From positions 48,554,980-48,618,979 of the forward strand of contig JAJKFL010000042.1 of the NCBI GenBank assembly GCA_021186555.1: 64,000 nt of DNA, read 5' to 3'. The DNA comes from Reticulitermes speratus (Eukaryota > Arthropoda > Insecta > Blattodea > Rhinotermitidae). Both the position numbers and the translations under genes were made by a program. Shown in pieces: positions 41,739 to 53,450 of the stretch. The notes below the pieces were generated by a model. It searched no databases. It was not told where the DNA came from and worked only from the letters and a program-made list of their open reading frames with translations. Numbering within the stretch: position 1 is the first letter of the stretch; every line of letters starts with the position of its first letter.

Positions 41739-42829
41739 ACTGTGCATTACACGTAGTGCCGGACAGACGGAACTGTGCATTACACGTAGTGCCGGACAGA
41801 CGGAACTGTGCATTACACGTAGTGCCGGACAGACGGAACTGTGCATTACACGTAGTGCCGGACAGACGGAACTGTGCATTACACGTAGTGCCGGACAGAC
41901 GGAACTGTGCATTACACGTAGTGCCGGACAGACGGAACTGTGCATTACACGTAGTGCCGGACAGACGGAACTGTGCATTACACGTAGTGCCGGACAGACG
42001 GAACTGTGCATTACACGTAGTGCCGGACAGACGGAACTGTGCATTACACGTAGTGCCGGACAGACGGAACTGTGCATTACACGTAGTGCCGGACAGACGG
42101 AACTGTGCATTACACGTAGTGCCGGACAGACGGAACTGTGCATTACACGTAGTGCCGGACAGACGAAACTGTGCATTACACGTAGTGCCGGACAGACGGA
42201 ACTGTGCATTACACGTAGTGCCGGACAGACGGAACTGTGCATTACACGTAGTGCCGGACAGACGAAACTGTGCATTACACGTAGTGCCGGACAGACGGAA
42301 CTGTGCATTACACGTAGTGCCGGACAGACGGAACTGTGCATTACACGTAGTGCCGGACAGACGGAACTGTGCATTACACGTAGTGCCGGACAGACGGAAC
42401 TGTGCATTACACGTACTGCCGGACAGACGGAACTGTGCATTACACGTAGTGCCGGACAGACGGAACTGTGCATTACACGTAGTGCCGGACAGACGGAACT
42501 GTGCATTACACGTACTGCCGGACAGACGGAACTGTGCATTACACGTAGTGCCGGACAGACGGAACTGTGCATTACACGTAGTGCCGGACAGACGGAACTG
42601 TGCATTACACGTAGTGCCGGACAGACGGAACTGTGCATTACACGTACTGCCGGACAGACGGAACTGTGCATTACACGTAGTGCCGGACAGACGGAACTGT
42701 ACATTACACGTAGTGCCGGACAGACGGAACTGTGCATTACACGTAGTGCCGGACAGACGGAACTGTGCATTACACGTAGTGCCGGACAGACGGAACTGTG
42801 CATTACACGTACTGCCGGACAGACGGAAC
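41739..42829. repeat. 33-bp minisatellite, about 33 units
   Basis: The unit is 'gaactgtgcattacacgtag' plus 'tgccggacagacg'. Variants are few: GTACTG for GTAGTG in five units, GACGAAACTG in two, GTACATT in one. The array is open on both strands for about 400 codons because 33 is a multiple of three and the unit lacks stops; this is not evidence of a protein. Confidence 0.97.
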
Positions 42830-42839
42830 TCACACTGTG

Positions 42840-43425
42840 TGTATGTGTGCGTCTATGTATGTCTGTCTATATTCTGACCTGCTAACAGCGTCGTTAAATA
42901 ACCATAAAGACGGGGCTGATGTGGCGATCCGTTCCATCTGGACCTGGCCAATCACGAAAATGCATCATTCCGAGATAGACGTTTCGACTGTAACGTTTTC
43001 GTACCAGATGCAGTCATGTTAAAGCCGATCGTGCGACCCACTTCCCCACAAGACCGAAGTCAGCGACCCACTGACAAACAATAGCCTACTGCATGACGTC
43101 AGCGCTGTTGCCAGGTCATCGAGCAAGAGTAAGAAGGTGAAGGCGAAGTTCTTGGATGTGACACCAGACGGCACTGCCAGAGCCTTAACGATGGAGAAAG
43201 CAGGATACCCCGAAACGTCGGTAAGAATTTAGCAGTCGAAACGGTGTCACACCCCATCAGACTTTAATTTTCATCAAAACTGCTGTGAGGGCCCCAAATC
43301 TTGCAAACACAAATTTTGCCCTGTGCTTAAGCAAGCACTACATCATGAAGGTATGGGGGCGTGGAGGGACCACTCCAAACATTAAGATACCTCCTGCAAT
43401 ATATCGAAGTGGCATAATGAGCGGG
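42840..43425. other. Unassigned interval with a module copy
   Basis: The module 'accccgaaacgtcggtaaga' followed by 'gaaacggtgtcacacccc' lies at about 43195-43262. No gene recognised. Confidence 0.4.
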
Positions 43426-43428
43426 ATT

Positions 43429-43627
43429 CTGACAGAAATCAAAACAGAATCCGTCCAAACACAACTACGTTCCAGCTATTACACACAACAACACGTTTCG
43501 ACCATTTTTGGTCATCTTCAGGTTCACAGTTGAATTTGAAGATGACCTACAATTGTCGAAACATGTTATGTGTCATGACTGAAACGTAGTTGTGTTTGGA
43601 CGGATTCTGTTTTGATTTCTGTTTTAA
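43429..43627. mobile_element. Short foldback element with decayed hammerhead-like halves
   Basis: Arms 'agaaatcaaaacagaatccg' and complement (to 43627), continuing to 'caaacacaactacg'. Inner halves: minus-strand CTGAAGA-T-GACC-AAAAA-TGGTC-GAAACGTG at 43495-43534, and plus-strand TTGAAGA-T-GAC...GTC-GAAACATGT at 43536-43568. Stem III and cleavage position are not intact in the first. Confidence 0.7.
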
Positions 43628-43639
43628 ACAACACAACGG

Positions 43640-45120
43640 ACATTCTTTTAAAAAGGGATTCTGACGTTGCAAGCAGGCTCGTTGGTCGCGGGGTTTACTT
43701 CGACGCTACAGGACGACAGACATCGACTGCTCGTGTCTAGCATAATTTACCTACGGCATGGACGTCCGGAGAATTGGGTTAATGAAGACTGCTTCTCTTG
43801 CAGATGTAGGTTGTCTCGAAACGTCTGTAACTACAATCCCAGAATAAAAATTGTAAAAAATAAACAAAACACACGCCACATATATTTGCTAACACGCAGC
43901 ATTGCTGCCAACATTATAGAACTCATCCCCGCTATCAGCCAATATTTCAAATTTCGGCTTTTTTTTTTTATTTAAATACAAAAACAATATTGGCGGTACA
44001 CTGAAACTGGTAAATTTCATTTAGTAGCGCGCCAACGAAACGTCTTGAGGAGCACTGGCCTATACGGGGTCAGGAAACTCTCGGAAAGGTTTAGAAAGGG
44101 TCTCTGTACCGAGATATGATCACAAGACTTTCCGGATTGAAACCAAGCAGGTGTGCTAGCATTTACAAACGGCGTTTAACGGGCAGAAGCGTGATCGGTG
44201 CATGCACGGGTGCACAGTGACAATTCCGTTGCGAAGTTAATCGTATCTGCCATGCATTTCATTACAGAACAATACGCTCCGTACAGCATAAACTACATTC
44301 CAGTTAACACGGTTTTATAACCGAAATGAACCCCCCCTAACTCCCCGCTCCCTGATACCGGGTCGGTTTAATGCCATCGCAATCTATACGGCTGCAGGTG
44401 GCCCCAATGTTGGAGGGGGTTGAAAGCTCATTGTAATTCAGATTTTGTGTCCCAACATATTGTGTATGTAAATTCATACACTGTTGTTTGCATTACCAAT
44501 TTCAGGATTACCCTCGGTAGCGCCCCAAACTGATTTTTGCCCGAGGCCCACAATTACTTAAACCGGCCCCTGCCCTAATGGGTACTGTATATAAACAAGA
44601 AAATTTACTCTTTGGGGGGGGGGGGGGGGACTGCACCGTAAACTGTGCTGCCGATGTTTCGCACGAACTTGATGCCTCCATCTTCATATTGCTGGCGATC
44701 CGACTTTAACGGAGGTACGGCGGCAGGAGCGTGAAAACCACTTACCTCCATCTAGTGCCGAGGTTAAGAATGGGTGGAGACATACCTCTACTCCACCTAT
44801 ACATATGTGCCTTAATGGCGTGGACAGGAATATTACTTCTTATGTATCTGAGAAGTTCCTGCGCTTAACCTTGCTTCCCTTTGAGTATCCTCACAGTGTG
44901 CCAGTGCGTCCGCTGTAAATGCAGTGGTACGTATGGTTACCCAGACAGAGGCAGCTACAAAAAAAACACAATCCTGAATTATCGGTCATTATTAAGGCAA
45001 CCGCTTTGTCCAACGTGACGCTGCGTAGTTTAGTAGCTAGTTACCAGACTACACGGCGTACTATCCCAGGAGTCAGTCATCTTTAATTGTAAAACTGTCA
45101 AATAAATGGGCAGCACAGGC
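43640..45120. other. Intergenic stretch without recognisable gene
   Basis: 'gttgtctcgaaacgtctgta' near 43808 and 'acgctgcgtagtttagtagc' near 45018 are module fragments. A 16-base G run lies at 44614-44629. SINE-A-like relic traces ('cctccatctagtgccgaggt') lie at about 44745-44835. Short frames only. Confidence 0.35.
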
Positions 45121-45135
45121 CTATATATATATGTA

Positions 45136-45293
45136 CAGTCGAACCCAGTTATAACGACATCGGTTTATACGACACCTCGCCTATAACGTCAGATATTCTG
45201 TGGTACCAATTAATTCGTCACTGTTAACCATAACATACTCCTCGGTTATAACGACACAAAATATTCAGTCCCTTTCATGACCGAGTTCGACTA
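45136..45293. mobile_element. pogo-like MITE
   Basis: 'cagtcgaacccagttataac' to 'accgagttcgacta', close to the copies at 10547 and 49789; slightly shortened near the right end. Immediately to the right, 'cagtcaaaccccgatatagc' at 45308 looks like one end of another, unpaired element. Confidence 0.75.
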
Positions 45294-45299
45294 TATGTA

Positions 45300-45890
45300 T
45301 ATATATACAGTCAAACCCCGATATAGCGCCACCCTCGCTTACTGCTCACAAAATTCTATGAAAATAAATTCCCTCAGCCATCACTGTAATGTTGCTAAAC
45401 AGAGACAAGCACGAAACTGAATGTCTGCTGAAGTCTGCTTGGACATGTTAACTGTACTTTCTACACAGTCTGTGTTACTGGGAATGCAAACTTGTACAAG
45501 CATTTGTTCCTGGAATATACTTTTCGCGGAGTGTACAAACAACAGGTTGTTAACTGCATGGAGTCGGAATTTTGTGGCGAGGCAGTCAAGTTCTCCACCC
45601 CCCTTTCCCTCACTCCTTAACTGCAAAGATGATTTCTACAGCACACCCTGTCCGGTTGGCTGCCTTCTACCGCCATTCTTACGAACAGTGAAAACACACT
45701 TCTCGTTACCACGTAACAGTACTTTAACTGTGGGCAACGCAACGCTCCCGCACCTCTGACTTGGCACTCTGTGACCCACAGCAGAGAACTCAAAACCGTA
45801 TTGTTACAGTCTAGCAGATCTTAATATGACGTAATTATTTACAGACGTATTTTAGAAATTTCACGTCTTAGGCATCTGACCGGTCCAGAA
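45300..45890. other. Unassigned interval
   Basis: Frames of 112 residues (plus, 45421-45759) and 81 residues (minus) overlap and have no domain I recognise. Possibly the inner part of an old DNA transposon starting at 45308, but no matching right end was found. Confidence 0.3.
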
Positions 45891-45898
45891 GCACTCTT

Positions 45899-46745
45899 CT
45901 GTACAATCTCACAGTTTATGAACACTGTTCTGTACAATCTCACAGTTTATGAACACTGCTCTGTACAATCTCACAGTTTACGAACACTGTTCTGTACAAT
46001 CTCACAGTTTATGAACACTGTTCTGTACAATCTCACAGTTTATGAACACTGTTCTGTACAATCTCACAGTTTATGAACACTGCTCTGTACAATCTCACAG
46101 TTTATGAACACTGCTCTGTACAATCTCACAGTTTATGAACACTGCTCTGTACAATCTCACAGTTTATGAACACTTATGTACAATCTCACAGTTTATGAAC
46201 ACTGCTCTGTACAATCTCACAGTTTATGAACACTGCTCTGTACAGTCTCACAGTTTATGAACACTGCTCTGTACAATCTCACAGTTTATGAACACTGCTC
46301 TGTACAGTCTCACAGTTTATGAACACTGTTTGTACAATCTCACAATTTACGAACACTGTTCTGTACAATCTCACAATTTATGAACACTGTTTCTGTACAA
46401 TCTCACAGTTTACGAACACTGTTCTGTACAATCTCACAGTTTATGAACACTGTTCTGTACAATCTCACAGTTTATGAACACTGCTCTGTACAATCTCACA
46501 GTTTATGAACACTGCTCTGTACAATCTCACAGTTTATGAACACTGTTATGTACAATCTCACAGTTTATGAACACTGTTATGTACAATCTCACATTTACGA
46601 ACACTGTTCTGTACAATCTCACAATTTATGAACACTGCTCTGTACAATCTCACAGTTTACGAAACATGTTCTGTACAATCTCACAGTTTACGAACACTGC
46701 TCTGTACAATCTCACAGCTTGAGAACACTATTCAGAACAATCTCA
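45899..46745. repeat. 31-bp minisatellite, about 27 units
   Basis: The unit is 'ctgtacaatctcacagttta' plus 'tgaacactgtt'. Variation includes cactgCt, tttaCgaac, CAGTCTC and units with 1-3 bp gains or losses. Diverged units cluster near the right end. Confidence 0.97.
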
Positions 46746-46886
46746 CAAGTTTTTAAGGCTACGTTTTGGAGTAAGTTTGAATTCAAACAGTTACGACAAG
46801 GAGTTTACAGCCTTCAGGATCAGCTGGAGGTTTCGAACACGCCTTTACGCACAATAGTCCTCATTCGTAACCACTCACTGTAATTT

Positions 46887-47310
46887 GTGTACTTGCCTGT
46901 ACGGGCAGTAGTTACAAATTCTACTTCTAAGTCCCGCAGTTTTTATTTACATCAGGGGAGAGGCAGCATGAGGCCGTCTTGTCTGATCGGCCCATCCTGC
47001 CTTAACCGAATCATCCTGTTACATCTAAACACGTTACTACCTGGGTGCCAAACTTGGTCTTCCCGCTCTGATGGAAGAATGCCGATTGAAAGAGTGGCTG
47101 AAGACAAAGTGACGGGAGGATCCGAGATGATGGGAAAGGTGGGACACATAGCACGAATGGGGAAATGTTAAATGTCTTACAGAAGTTCAGTCGGAGAATA
47201 TGAACGGAAGAAGCCGTTTTGGGAGACATAAGCGTCGATGGAATACACGAAAATATATCTTAAGGAAACAGGGTGGGATGGTGTGGTTTCGATTAATCTG
47301 GTTAAAGAGG
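46887..47310 (+). mobile_element. Possible LINE 3' relic
   Basis: 'LLPGCQTWSS' (about 47030), 'GKVGHIARMGKC' (about 47140) and, in another frame, 'FGRHKRRWNTRKYILRK' (about 47215) resemble CETW, GHVARMG and GRPRRRW motifs of the second LINE family. The order agrees, but identity is low and the frame is broken. Confidence 0.4.
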
Positions 47311-47649
47311 CCCAATGAGAATTTATTTACCAGCACAGCAACTGTTAATTTACTAAGGTCTCTGCACCAAGCAGCATTAGTGATATTGTATGGCCTCAAA
47401 CTAAAAACGAAAAGTGAATATTTACATAAATCACTGCTTTACTGTCTACAGTTGCGCGACACACACACAGAGGCCCTCCAGGCATTTCCAAAAGTGAGGG
47501 AAGAAATGGGGCTTCTTCTGAGGGAGCAGGGGAGTTCAGGGTGCTTCATCGCCCTGAAATTTTGTATAACGGATTTTAACGGCTTCTTTATCGCACTGTA
47601 TACAAACGTACGCTAGAACTAAAGGCAAATTTCCCCCCTGTGTGTAAAA

Positions 47650-48320
47650 CCCTTTAAAGACACAATTATCCTGAATTATAAAGTAGTGTATGGTTTTGGT
47701 CCGTACCGTCTTGGTTATACAAACAGTCAGTTAATGTTGTACAGTGAAATAATCGCTGTTTGTTCTGAGATCCACACAAAACACATAAATACAGTCCGTA
47801 CCGCGCAGTAAACACACTCCGTCTCAGTTATACAAACCAGTCAGTTAATGCTGTACAGTGAAATAATCGCTGTTTGTTCTGAGATCCACACAAACCACAT
47901 ACAGTCCGTACCGCGCAGTAAAACACACTCCGTCTCGGTTATACAAACCAGTCAGTTAATGCTGTACAGTGAAATAATCGCTGTTTGTTCTGAGATCCAC
48001 ACAAAACACATAAATACAGTTCGTACCGCGCAGTAAACACACTCCGTCTCAGTTATACAAACCAGTCAGTTAATGCTGTACAGTGAAATAATCGCTGTTT
48101 GTTCTGAGATCCACACAAAACACATAAATACAGTCCGTACCGCGCAGTAAACACACTCCGTCTCAGTTATACAAACCAGTCAGTTAATGTTGTACAGTGA
48201 AATAATCGCTGTTTGTTCTGAGATCCACACAAAACACATAAATACACTGTGTGGGCAGAACGTGGAATTGTTGAATGTTAAACATGGCGGTACGTATAGT
48301 TACCACTGGGCTTTAAACGG
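47650..48320 (-). mobile_element. piggyBac-like MITE with 5-unit 114-bp array, minus
   Basis: Ends are CCCTTTAAAGACACAATT at 47650 and 'ccactgggctttaaacgg' at 48320. One unit has lost 'acataaat' and one has an additional A in the 'cagtaaaacacac' part. Flanks are not intact TTAA. Confidence 0.78.
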
Positions 48321-48329
48321 CTGATCTCG

Positions 48330-48500
48330 TCACTAGATTCACGTGAGTGCCCAGTTTCAAGCAGTGGGCATTTTACTTACCGAAGAAATAGCCCCTGGGG
48401 CCTGTTGGATACGAGGCTGGGTGGGACCCAGCGCCGATCTGAGCGGTGTGACGAAAAATAAAATACCTTGCCCTCTCTGGGAATGGCACACAACTGCGGA
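48330..48500 (-). repeat. SINE-A-like relic
   Basis: Minus strand carries 'attcccagagagggcaagg' (decayed B box area) and 'ggtcccacccagcctcgt'. The same type as 245-500 and 14600-14760. Confidence 0.4.
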
Positions 48501-48734
48501 AGACATATCGACAGATACATCGCCAGTATTTGTTGACAGATATGGCGCAGAGAAATTAAACGCAGTTCTATGAAAATCTGTTCAGTGTGGGACGAAATCG
48601 CGGGAAACGTTAGTCGGTGCAGTGCGCAGTACACGTGTTTGGAAACACCTCAGGGGCTCACAATTATTGTTGAACACGCCAAGTGGCGCTCCCGAGGTCC
48701 CGAGCTATAAGCTGGGCCATTCTGTCATAAAGAC

Positions 48735-49013
48735 AGAGACATGGTCCTCCCGGAAGTTCGCGGGTTCGATTACCGATGGTGTCATTGTAATTTTTCATTA
48801 ACATTATCCTTCCGGCCGCACTATGCCCCTGGGGTCGACTCAGACTCTAACAGAAATGAGTACCAGGAATATTTCCTGGGGGGGTAAAGGCGGCCGGTGC
48901 GTAGGGCTGACAACCTTACCACCTTCATGGGGCGATTGTCTAGAAATCTGGGAGCCTCAGCCTCCTGGAACCCTAAGGGCCTGTCCAGTCCTGTAATGGG
49001 ATTGCTTTTACAT
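48735..49013 (+). mobile_element. SINE family D, head partly lost
   Basis: 'gaagttcgcgggttcgatta' is the B box; body and 3' end 'cctgtaatgggattgctttt' are intact. The A-box side is replaced by unrelated sequence. Confidence 0.8.
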
Positions 49014-49019
49014 GGTCCT

Positions 49020-49785
49020 CCAATTTTGGGGTTGGGCGAGAGGGCTGACAATGTCTCCCCGTCTCGAAACCTATAGAACAGGGGGCAAAGGACAGAATTT
49101 GGAAAGTGCTGTGTTGGCAGTAAGTATGGGGAGAAGTATAATAAAGACACTACGTTTCCTGGATAAGGATCAAAGCGGACGTGTTCCTAGTAGCGTGTTG
49201 TATACTGTCGGCCGAACTGCCTTTCTCAGAAACAGATAACAAGCGTCGGTAAGCTCTTCGTACGAACGTTGCCATCGCGGAGAGGCGGTGTAGAATGTCC
49301 AGCTTCTACGTACGGCGAGACGTACGTACTGTGTTGTACTAGAAGTGAAGTGTGGGTCCTTGAAACTGACATAAAGCATCAATGCTGAAGCAGCAATAAG
49401 ATAACCTCACTGTCAGAGCTTGGCACTTAACTGTGACTTGACTGCAGCATGGACAACCAACGAATCCGAGTTAAATCCCCGGTAAAAGGATAAGCACTTT
49501 GAAGATTCAAAATTGGACGTTTCGAAAGGTTGTACTGCCTACGTCTTCAGAGTCAAGCAGCCCAGAAAGTGTCAAAACCGTCTATGGGCTTCACCTGTCT
49601 ACTCTGTAATGAATTAACTGGGATAAAGCGGTCGGGCCGTAAACCTGAACTGTCCTCGATCTCATGCTGAAGTTAATAATGCTCCCCCATGTGTCTTCAT
49701 GAGGTACGGCCTAATTAAGATCAAGGCCAACTTCACCTTTCATTTCACAAACTAGGCTTATCGTTACTGATGCAGCGCAGTCCAT
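49020..49785. other. Unassigned interval
   Basis: At about 49510-49560 (minus) a hammerhead-like half reads CTGAAGA-C-GTAGG...CCTTTC-GAAACGTC with a weak stem. A SINE-A-like relic is suspected at 49600-49745 ('aagcggtcgggccgt'). No gene recognised. Confidence 0.35.
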
Positions 49786-49788
49786 GAA

Positions 49789-49969
49789 CAGTCGAACCCG
49801 TTTATAACGACATCGGTTTATACGACACCTCGCCTATAGTCAGATATTCTGTGGTGCCAATTAATTCGTCACTGTTAACCATAATATTATACTCCTCGGT
49901 TATAACGACACTCGTTTGTAGCGACACACTATATTGTGCCCTTCATGACGTTACAACCGAGTTCGACTG
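49789..49969. mobile_element. pogo-like MITE
   Basis: 'cagtcgaacccgtttataac' to 'gttacaaccgagttcgactg', with the internal sequence of the 10547 element ('ttctgtggtgccaattaatt', 'actcctcggttataacgaca'). Confidence 0.82.
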
Positions 49970-50175
49970 TAATTCCACCTCTCTCAGCAAGATTACATCT
50001 AAGAACGATACTGCCGGTGTGTGCTGAATGAACAGCAAATCTTCGCTCAGACGTAACACACTGGCTTTTAAATGCATTCAGTACTGACATGTTACTAGCA
50101 GTCTACAGCCGTACTGAATACAAAACATCTTACCAACAAAATCAGTAAAACATTTTAACCTGTGTAATCACACAC

Positions 50176-50444
50176 GTGGCCGATCCCAGTGGCCGTGCGG
50201 TCTAACGCGTCGGTCTGCGGCCGGACGCTTACTAGGATTGTGGGTTCGAATCCCGCCTAGGGCATGGATGTCTGTCTGTTGTGAGTGTTGTGTGTTGTCA
50301 GATAGAGGTCTCTGCGACGGACTGATCACTCGTCCAGAGGAGTCCTACCGAATGTGGTGTGTCTAAAAAGTGTGTGATCGTGAAGCCTCGAAAAATGAGG
50401 CGGCCTAGGCCCCCAATGGGCTGTCGAACCACTGGGGAAAAAAT
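50176..50444 (+). mobile_element. SINE family B with target duplication
   Basis: Head 'cagtggccgtgcggtctaac' and 'gggttcgaatcccgcctag'; body and A tail complete. ATCACACAC at 50167-50175 and 50445-50453 is the target duplication. Confidence 0.88.
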
Positions 50445-50449
50445 ATCAC

Positions 50450-50880
50450 ACACATGCTGATAAAGTCAACCCCCCCCCCAGGATGACACCTTGATGGCCG
50501 AAACACGTCGGCGATGTGTTAATAGTTATGTTCAAAAGACGCATATATATATATATATATATATACACTGATGTGTTTGATGGTTTATTTAATCGCATTT
50601 TGCTTATTATGAAAATGGATTTTCCTGCCTCGCAGTAAGCACACTGCGTGGGTCAACTGGACAGTTGTATCTGACGTCATAACAAGCGATACTGTGCTGC
50701 CTGAGAGGCACAATTCCAGAGGTGTTACGTCTGTGACCCCCCAGACGTGAATACAGTTGTTCAAGGTCACTTAACCCATAGAAATTAGAATGCACGTCAT
50801 CGATTTCTGTAATTACTAACGACCCTTAACAATGTCTCTCCATAGAATATCGTTATTAATGAATTATACTTTGTAACTTA
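50450..50880. other. Unassigned interval
   Basis: C run at 50470-50479 and TA run at about 50545-50565. 'ccgaaacacgtcggcgatg' at 50500 resembles the module. 50590-50670 may be a distant relic of the 114-bp unit ('ctgcctcgcagtaagcacac'). No gene. Confidence 0.3.
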
Positions 50881-50883
50881 ATG

Positions 50884-51138
50884 TCGCCGATCCCAGTGGC
50901 AGCGCGGTCTAAGGCGTGGGTCTGCGGCCGCTCGCTTACTGGGATTGCGGGTTCGAATCCCACTGGGAGCATGGATGTTTGTGTTGTGAGTGTTGTGTGT
51001 TGTCAGGTAGAAGTCTCTGCGACGGGCTGGTCCCTCGTCCAGAGGAGTCCTACCGAGTGTGGTGTGTCTGAGTGTGATCGTGAAGCGTCGATAATGAGGA
51101 GCCTAGCCCCCAAGGGCTGTCGAGCCGTTGAAAAAAAT
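50884..51138 (+). mobile_element. SINE family B
   Basis: Intact head 'cagtggcagcgcggtctaag' and 'gggttcgaatcccactggg', full body, A tail. A weak 6-bp repeat TTAATG at 50878-50883 and 51139-51144 may be its target duplication. Confidence 0.85.
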
Positions 51139-51397
51139 TTAATGCGGGTGTTTTCTTATCAATCTGCAGGTGCGATGTGCCTCGGCTGCTACATCAGGAA
51201 ATACAGCTTGCAGAGTAAGTAGAAGATGATCGAGTTATGTAGTACTCACTGTAGTACTCACTGTAGTAGACTAAAACAAACACCGCATCCGGCTGTTTTT
51301 ATCAAATTACGACAGTGGCGTCAATAGAGTCGTAACTCAACTGTCTCTCTACAGCCTGTGTACGTGCTAGCGAGCTCAATCATATTAATGGATATCT

Positions 51398-51690
51398 GGT
51401 AGATAAAGTACCATTACGTATAACACAACATCTGGTAGATAAGTTTCACCATTACGTATAAACATCATCTAGTAGTATAAAGTTACCATTACGTATAACA
51501 CATCATCTAGTAGATAAAGTCACCATTACGTATAACACATCATCTAGTAGATAAAGTCACCATTACGTATAACACATCATCTAGTAGATAAAGTCACCAT
51601 TACGTATAACACATCATCTAGTAGATAAAGTTACATTACGTATAACACATCATCTAGTAGATAAAGTTACCATTACGTATAACACAATAC
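51398..51690. repeat. 37-bp minisatellite, about 8 units
   Basis: 'catctagtagataaagtcac' plus 'cattacgtataacacat'. The first two or three units are diverged ('atctggtagataagtttcac'). Confidence 0.93.
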
Positions 51691-52022
51691 ATCACACCTT
51701 TAAGGATTAAAATCCCTACTTCTCAAACGTGCAATAACAGCTCTCATCGACCGCTATGCAGTAGCAATGTCGTCCGCTCTATGGCGAGCAGCCCCACCAT
51801 AAAAAAGAAACGCCCTGTATAATACACTCTATGAGCGGATCCACTTTGAACCGGACACTATACGCAATGGAAATAAACCCTTACAGTCCGGTCGTATTTA
51901 TTTTAATTTGCTTTGGAAGATAAGGAAGGTAATGCTTATAGTTAGGCAGCATTTAACAATTTAAATGACGACAGCGTGTAATTATGACTAGGAGAATATT
52001 TTTTCTTTCTTCCCCCCCCCCC

Positions 52023-52271
52023 CAATGGCTCGACAGCCCCTTGGGGGCCTAGGCCGCCTCATTATCGAGGCTTCACGATCACATTTACACACACCACACT
52101 CGGTAGGACTCCTCTGGACAAGTGATCAGCTCGTCGCTGAGACCTCTACCTGACAACACACAACACTCACAACAGACAGACATCCATGCCCCCGGTGGGA
52201 TTCGAACCCGCAATCCCAGCAAGCGAACGGCCGCAGACCCACGCCTTAGACCGCGCGGCCACTGGGATCGA
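52023..52271 (-). mobile_element. SINE family B, minus strand
   Basis: Reads on the minus strand from 'gatcccagtggccgcgcggt' (52270) through 'gggttcgaatcccaccggg' to 'ggggctgtcgagccattgg'. Its tail side borders a 12-base C run (52012-52023), that is, a G run on the element's strand where an A tail is expected. Confidence 0.88.
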
Positions 52272-52324
52272 CAGGAAAATGTTTACTGATACAAAATTAT
52301 TTGTAATTTTATTATTAAGTCTTA

Positions 52325-52480
52325 TGGGATACGGCGCTGTGTCGCTGGGTTAGCGTTTCCCGACGTTTCGAAACAGCATAGTGTCACACCCCAGAAGACC
52401 TGAATCCTCAGATTTGAGTTTGTTACGGCTCAGGACGCCGTGTAGTTTAGTAGATATGCACTAAGTCTGCGGAACAACGT
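52325..52480. repeat. Two module fragments
   Basis: 'tacggcgctgtgtcgctggg' then 'cccgacgtttcgaaacagc' and 'gtgtcacaccccagaagacc' at 52330-52405, and 'acgccgtgtagtttagtag' at 52437. Decayed members of the recurrent module. Confidence 0.4.
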
Positions 52481-52636
52481 GTCAAAGGTCAGGTGGTTTA
52501 AGGTACTTTTCATTGTGGTGTATAGAATGAACCATTAGCTCGGCATCAGGCTGTGTTAACGTGTCTGTTTACATTACAGATACAAATAAGGTTAATTCGG
52601 GACAAATAAGTGCCTTGGTCACGTATTCTTTATAAT

Positions 52637-53032
52637 AATATAATAACAGCCCTATATAGGGCCCGGGCCTCCTCTTGCCTCCTCTTTTCAAGGTTACTAA
52701 GTCATGCGCATTCGTGGCAGTTGGTGACTGGTCAACTGGCCGCGCTACTGTTCTATCGATCCTGATGTGACCGCCAGAGCCATCTGGCAGGCAGTCAGGA
52801 GACTTGGGTGAGAAATGGAGGCAATTTGGCTTACGCAACATTTCTATTCATGCCGTAAGGTTCTTTTACATGCGGTAAATCTACGACATGGGACCGACGG
52901 CTTTACTTCCCCTCCGAAGGAAGTGGTGCTCCGGATTTTTATCACCCTTAAAAATCCATCGACCTCGGTCGGGATCGAACCCGCGAACCTTGGGTCCAGT
53001 GGCGAGCACGCTAACCACTAGTCCACCGAGGT
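52637..53032 (-). mobile_element. tRNA-derived SINE, family C, minus strand
   Basis: On the minus strand it starts 'acctcggtggactagtggtt' and has 'ggttcgcgggttcgatcccg', 'gtcgtagatttaccgcatg' and the 3' end 'gaggcccgggccctatatag'. It extends further 3' than the copy at 27421. Confidence 0.85.
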
Positions 53033-53039
53033 ATTCTTT

Positions 53040-53450
53040 ATTGGTTGCAAATAAGGCGAGTCGGTACACAATTATATACGTGAACACGTCACGAACGGCA
53101 TTCTGTGGAAGTGCAGTGAACACCTAACTTGTCTAATAAAATCCCAATGCATATTGAACCAGAGTTCAACACGCAACTCGCCTATCGCCCCACTTTCCAA
53201 ATACCACGAAAACAAAATGGTAGTTACACAATGATAATATCTCGTAAAAAAAACACGGTCGAGGTTCCTCTGAAAGAAAAGTAACGTAACGTAATGTAGG
53301 CTCACGGCTCTTGCTTGCTTGATTTAGTAGGTCATGAGACTGGTGGTGTCGTGTTGAAGCCAGAACTAAGGAGGTCACGACATGTGTACAGCCAAACGCA
53401 AAACAGTCCTGTGGAGGACTTCGTTAACGTATCTGATGCTTATATCGTGC
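53040..53450. other. Unassigned interval
   Basis: Only short incidental frames; 'aaaagtaacgtaacgtaatg' near 53278. Nothing recognisable. Confidence 0.3.

Noticed and set aside
41622-42877. About 400-codon frames on both strands
   Set aside because: Product of the 33-bp array; both strands open simultaneously and no domain, start context or splice signal supports coding.
45421-45759. 112-residue plus frame
   Set aside because: Overlaps an equally long minus frame, lacks domain signs and lies beside a transposon-like end.
47200-47616. 138-residue plus frame as a host gene
   Set aside because: Its first part resembles a decayed LINE GRPRRRW region and the rest is unremarkable.
50884-50960. 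Possible tRNA genes at SINE heads
   Set aside because: A and B boxes are present but acceptor and anticodon stems do not pair and the sequence continues into a SINE body and A tail.
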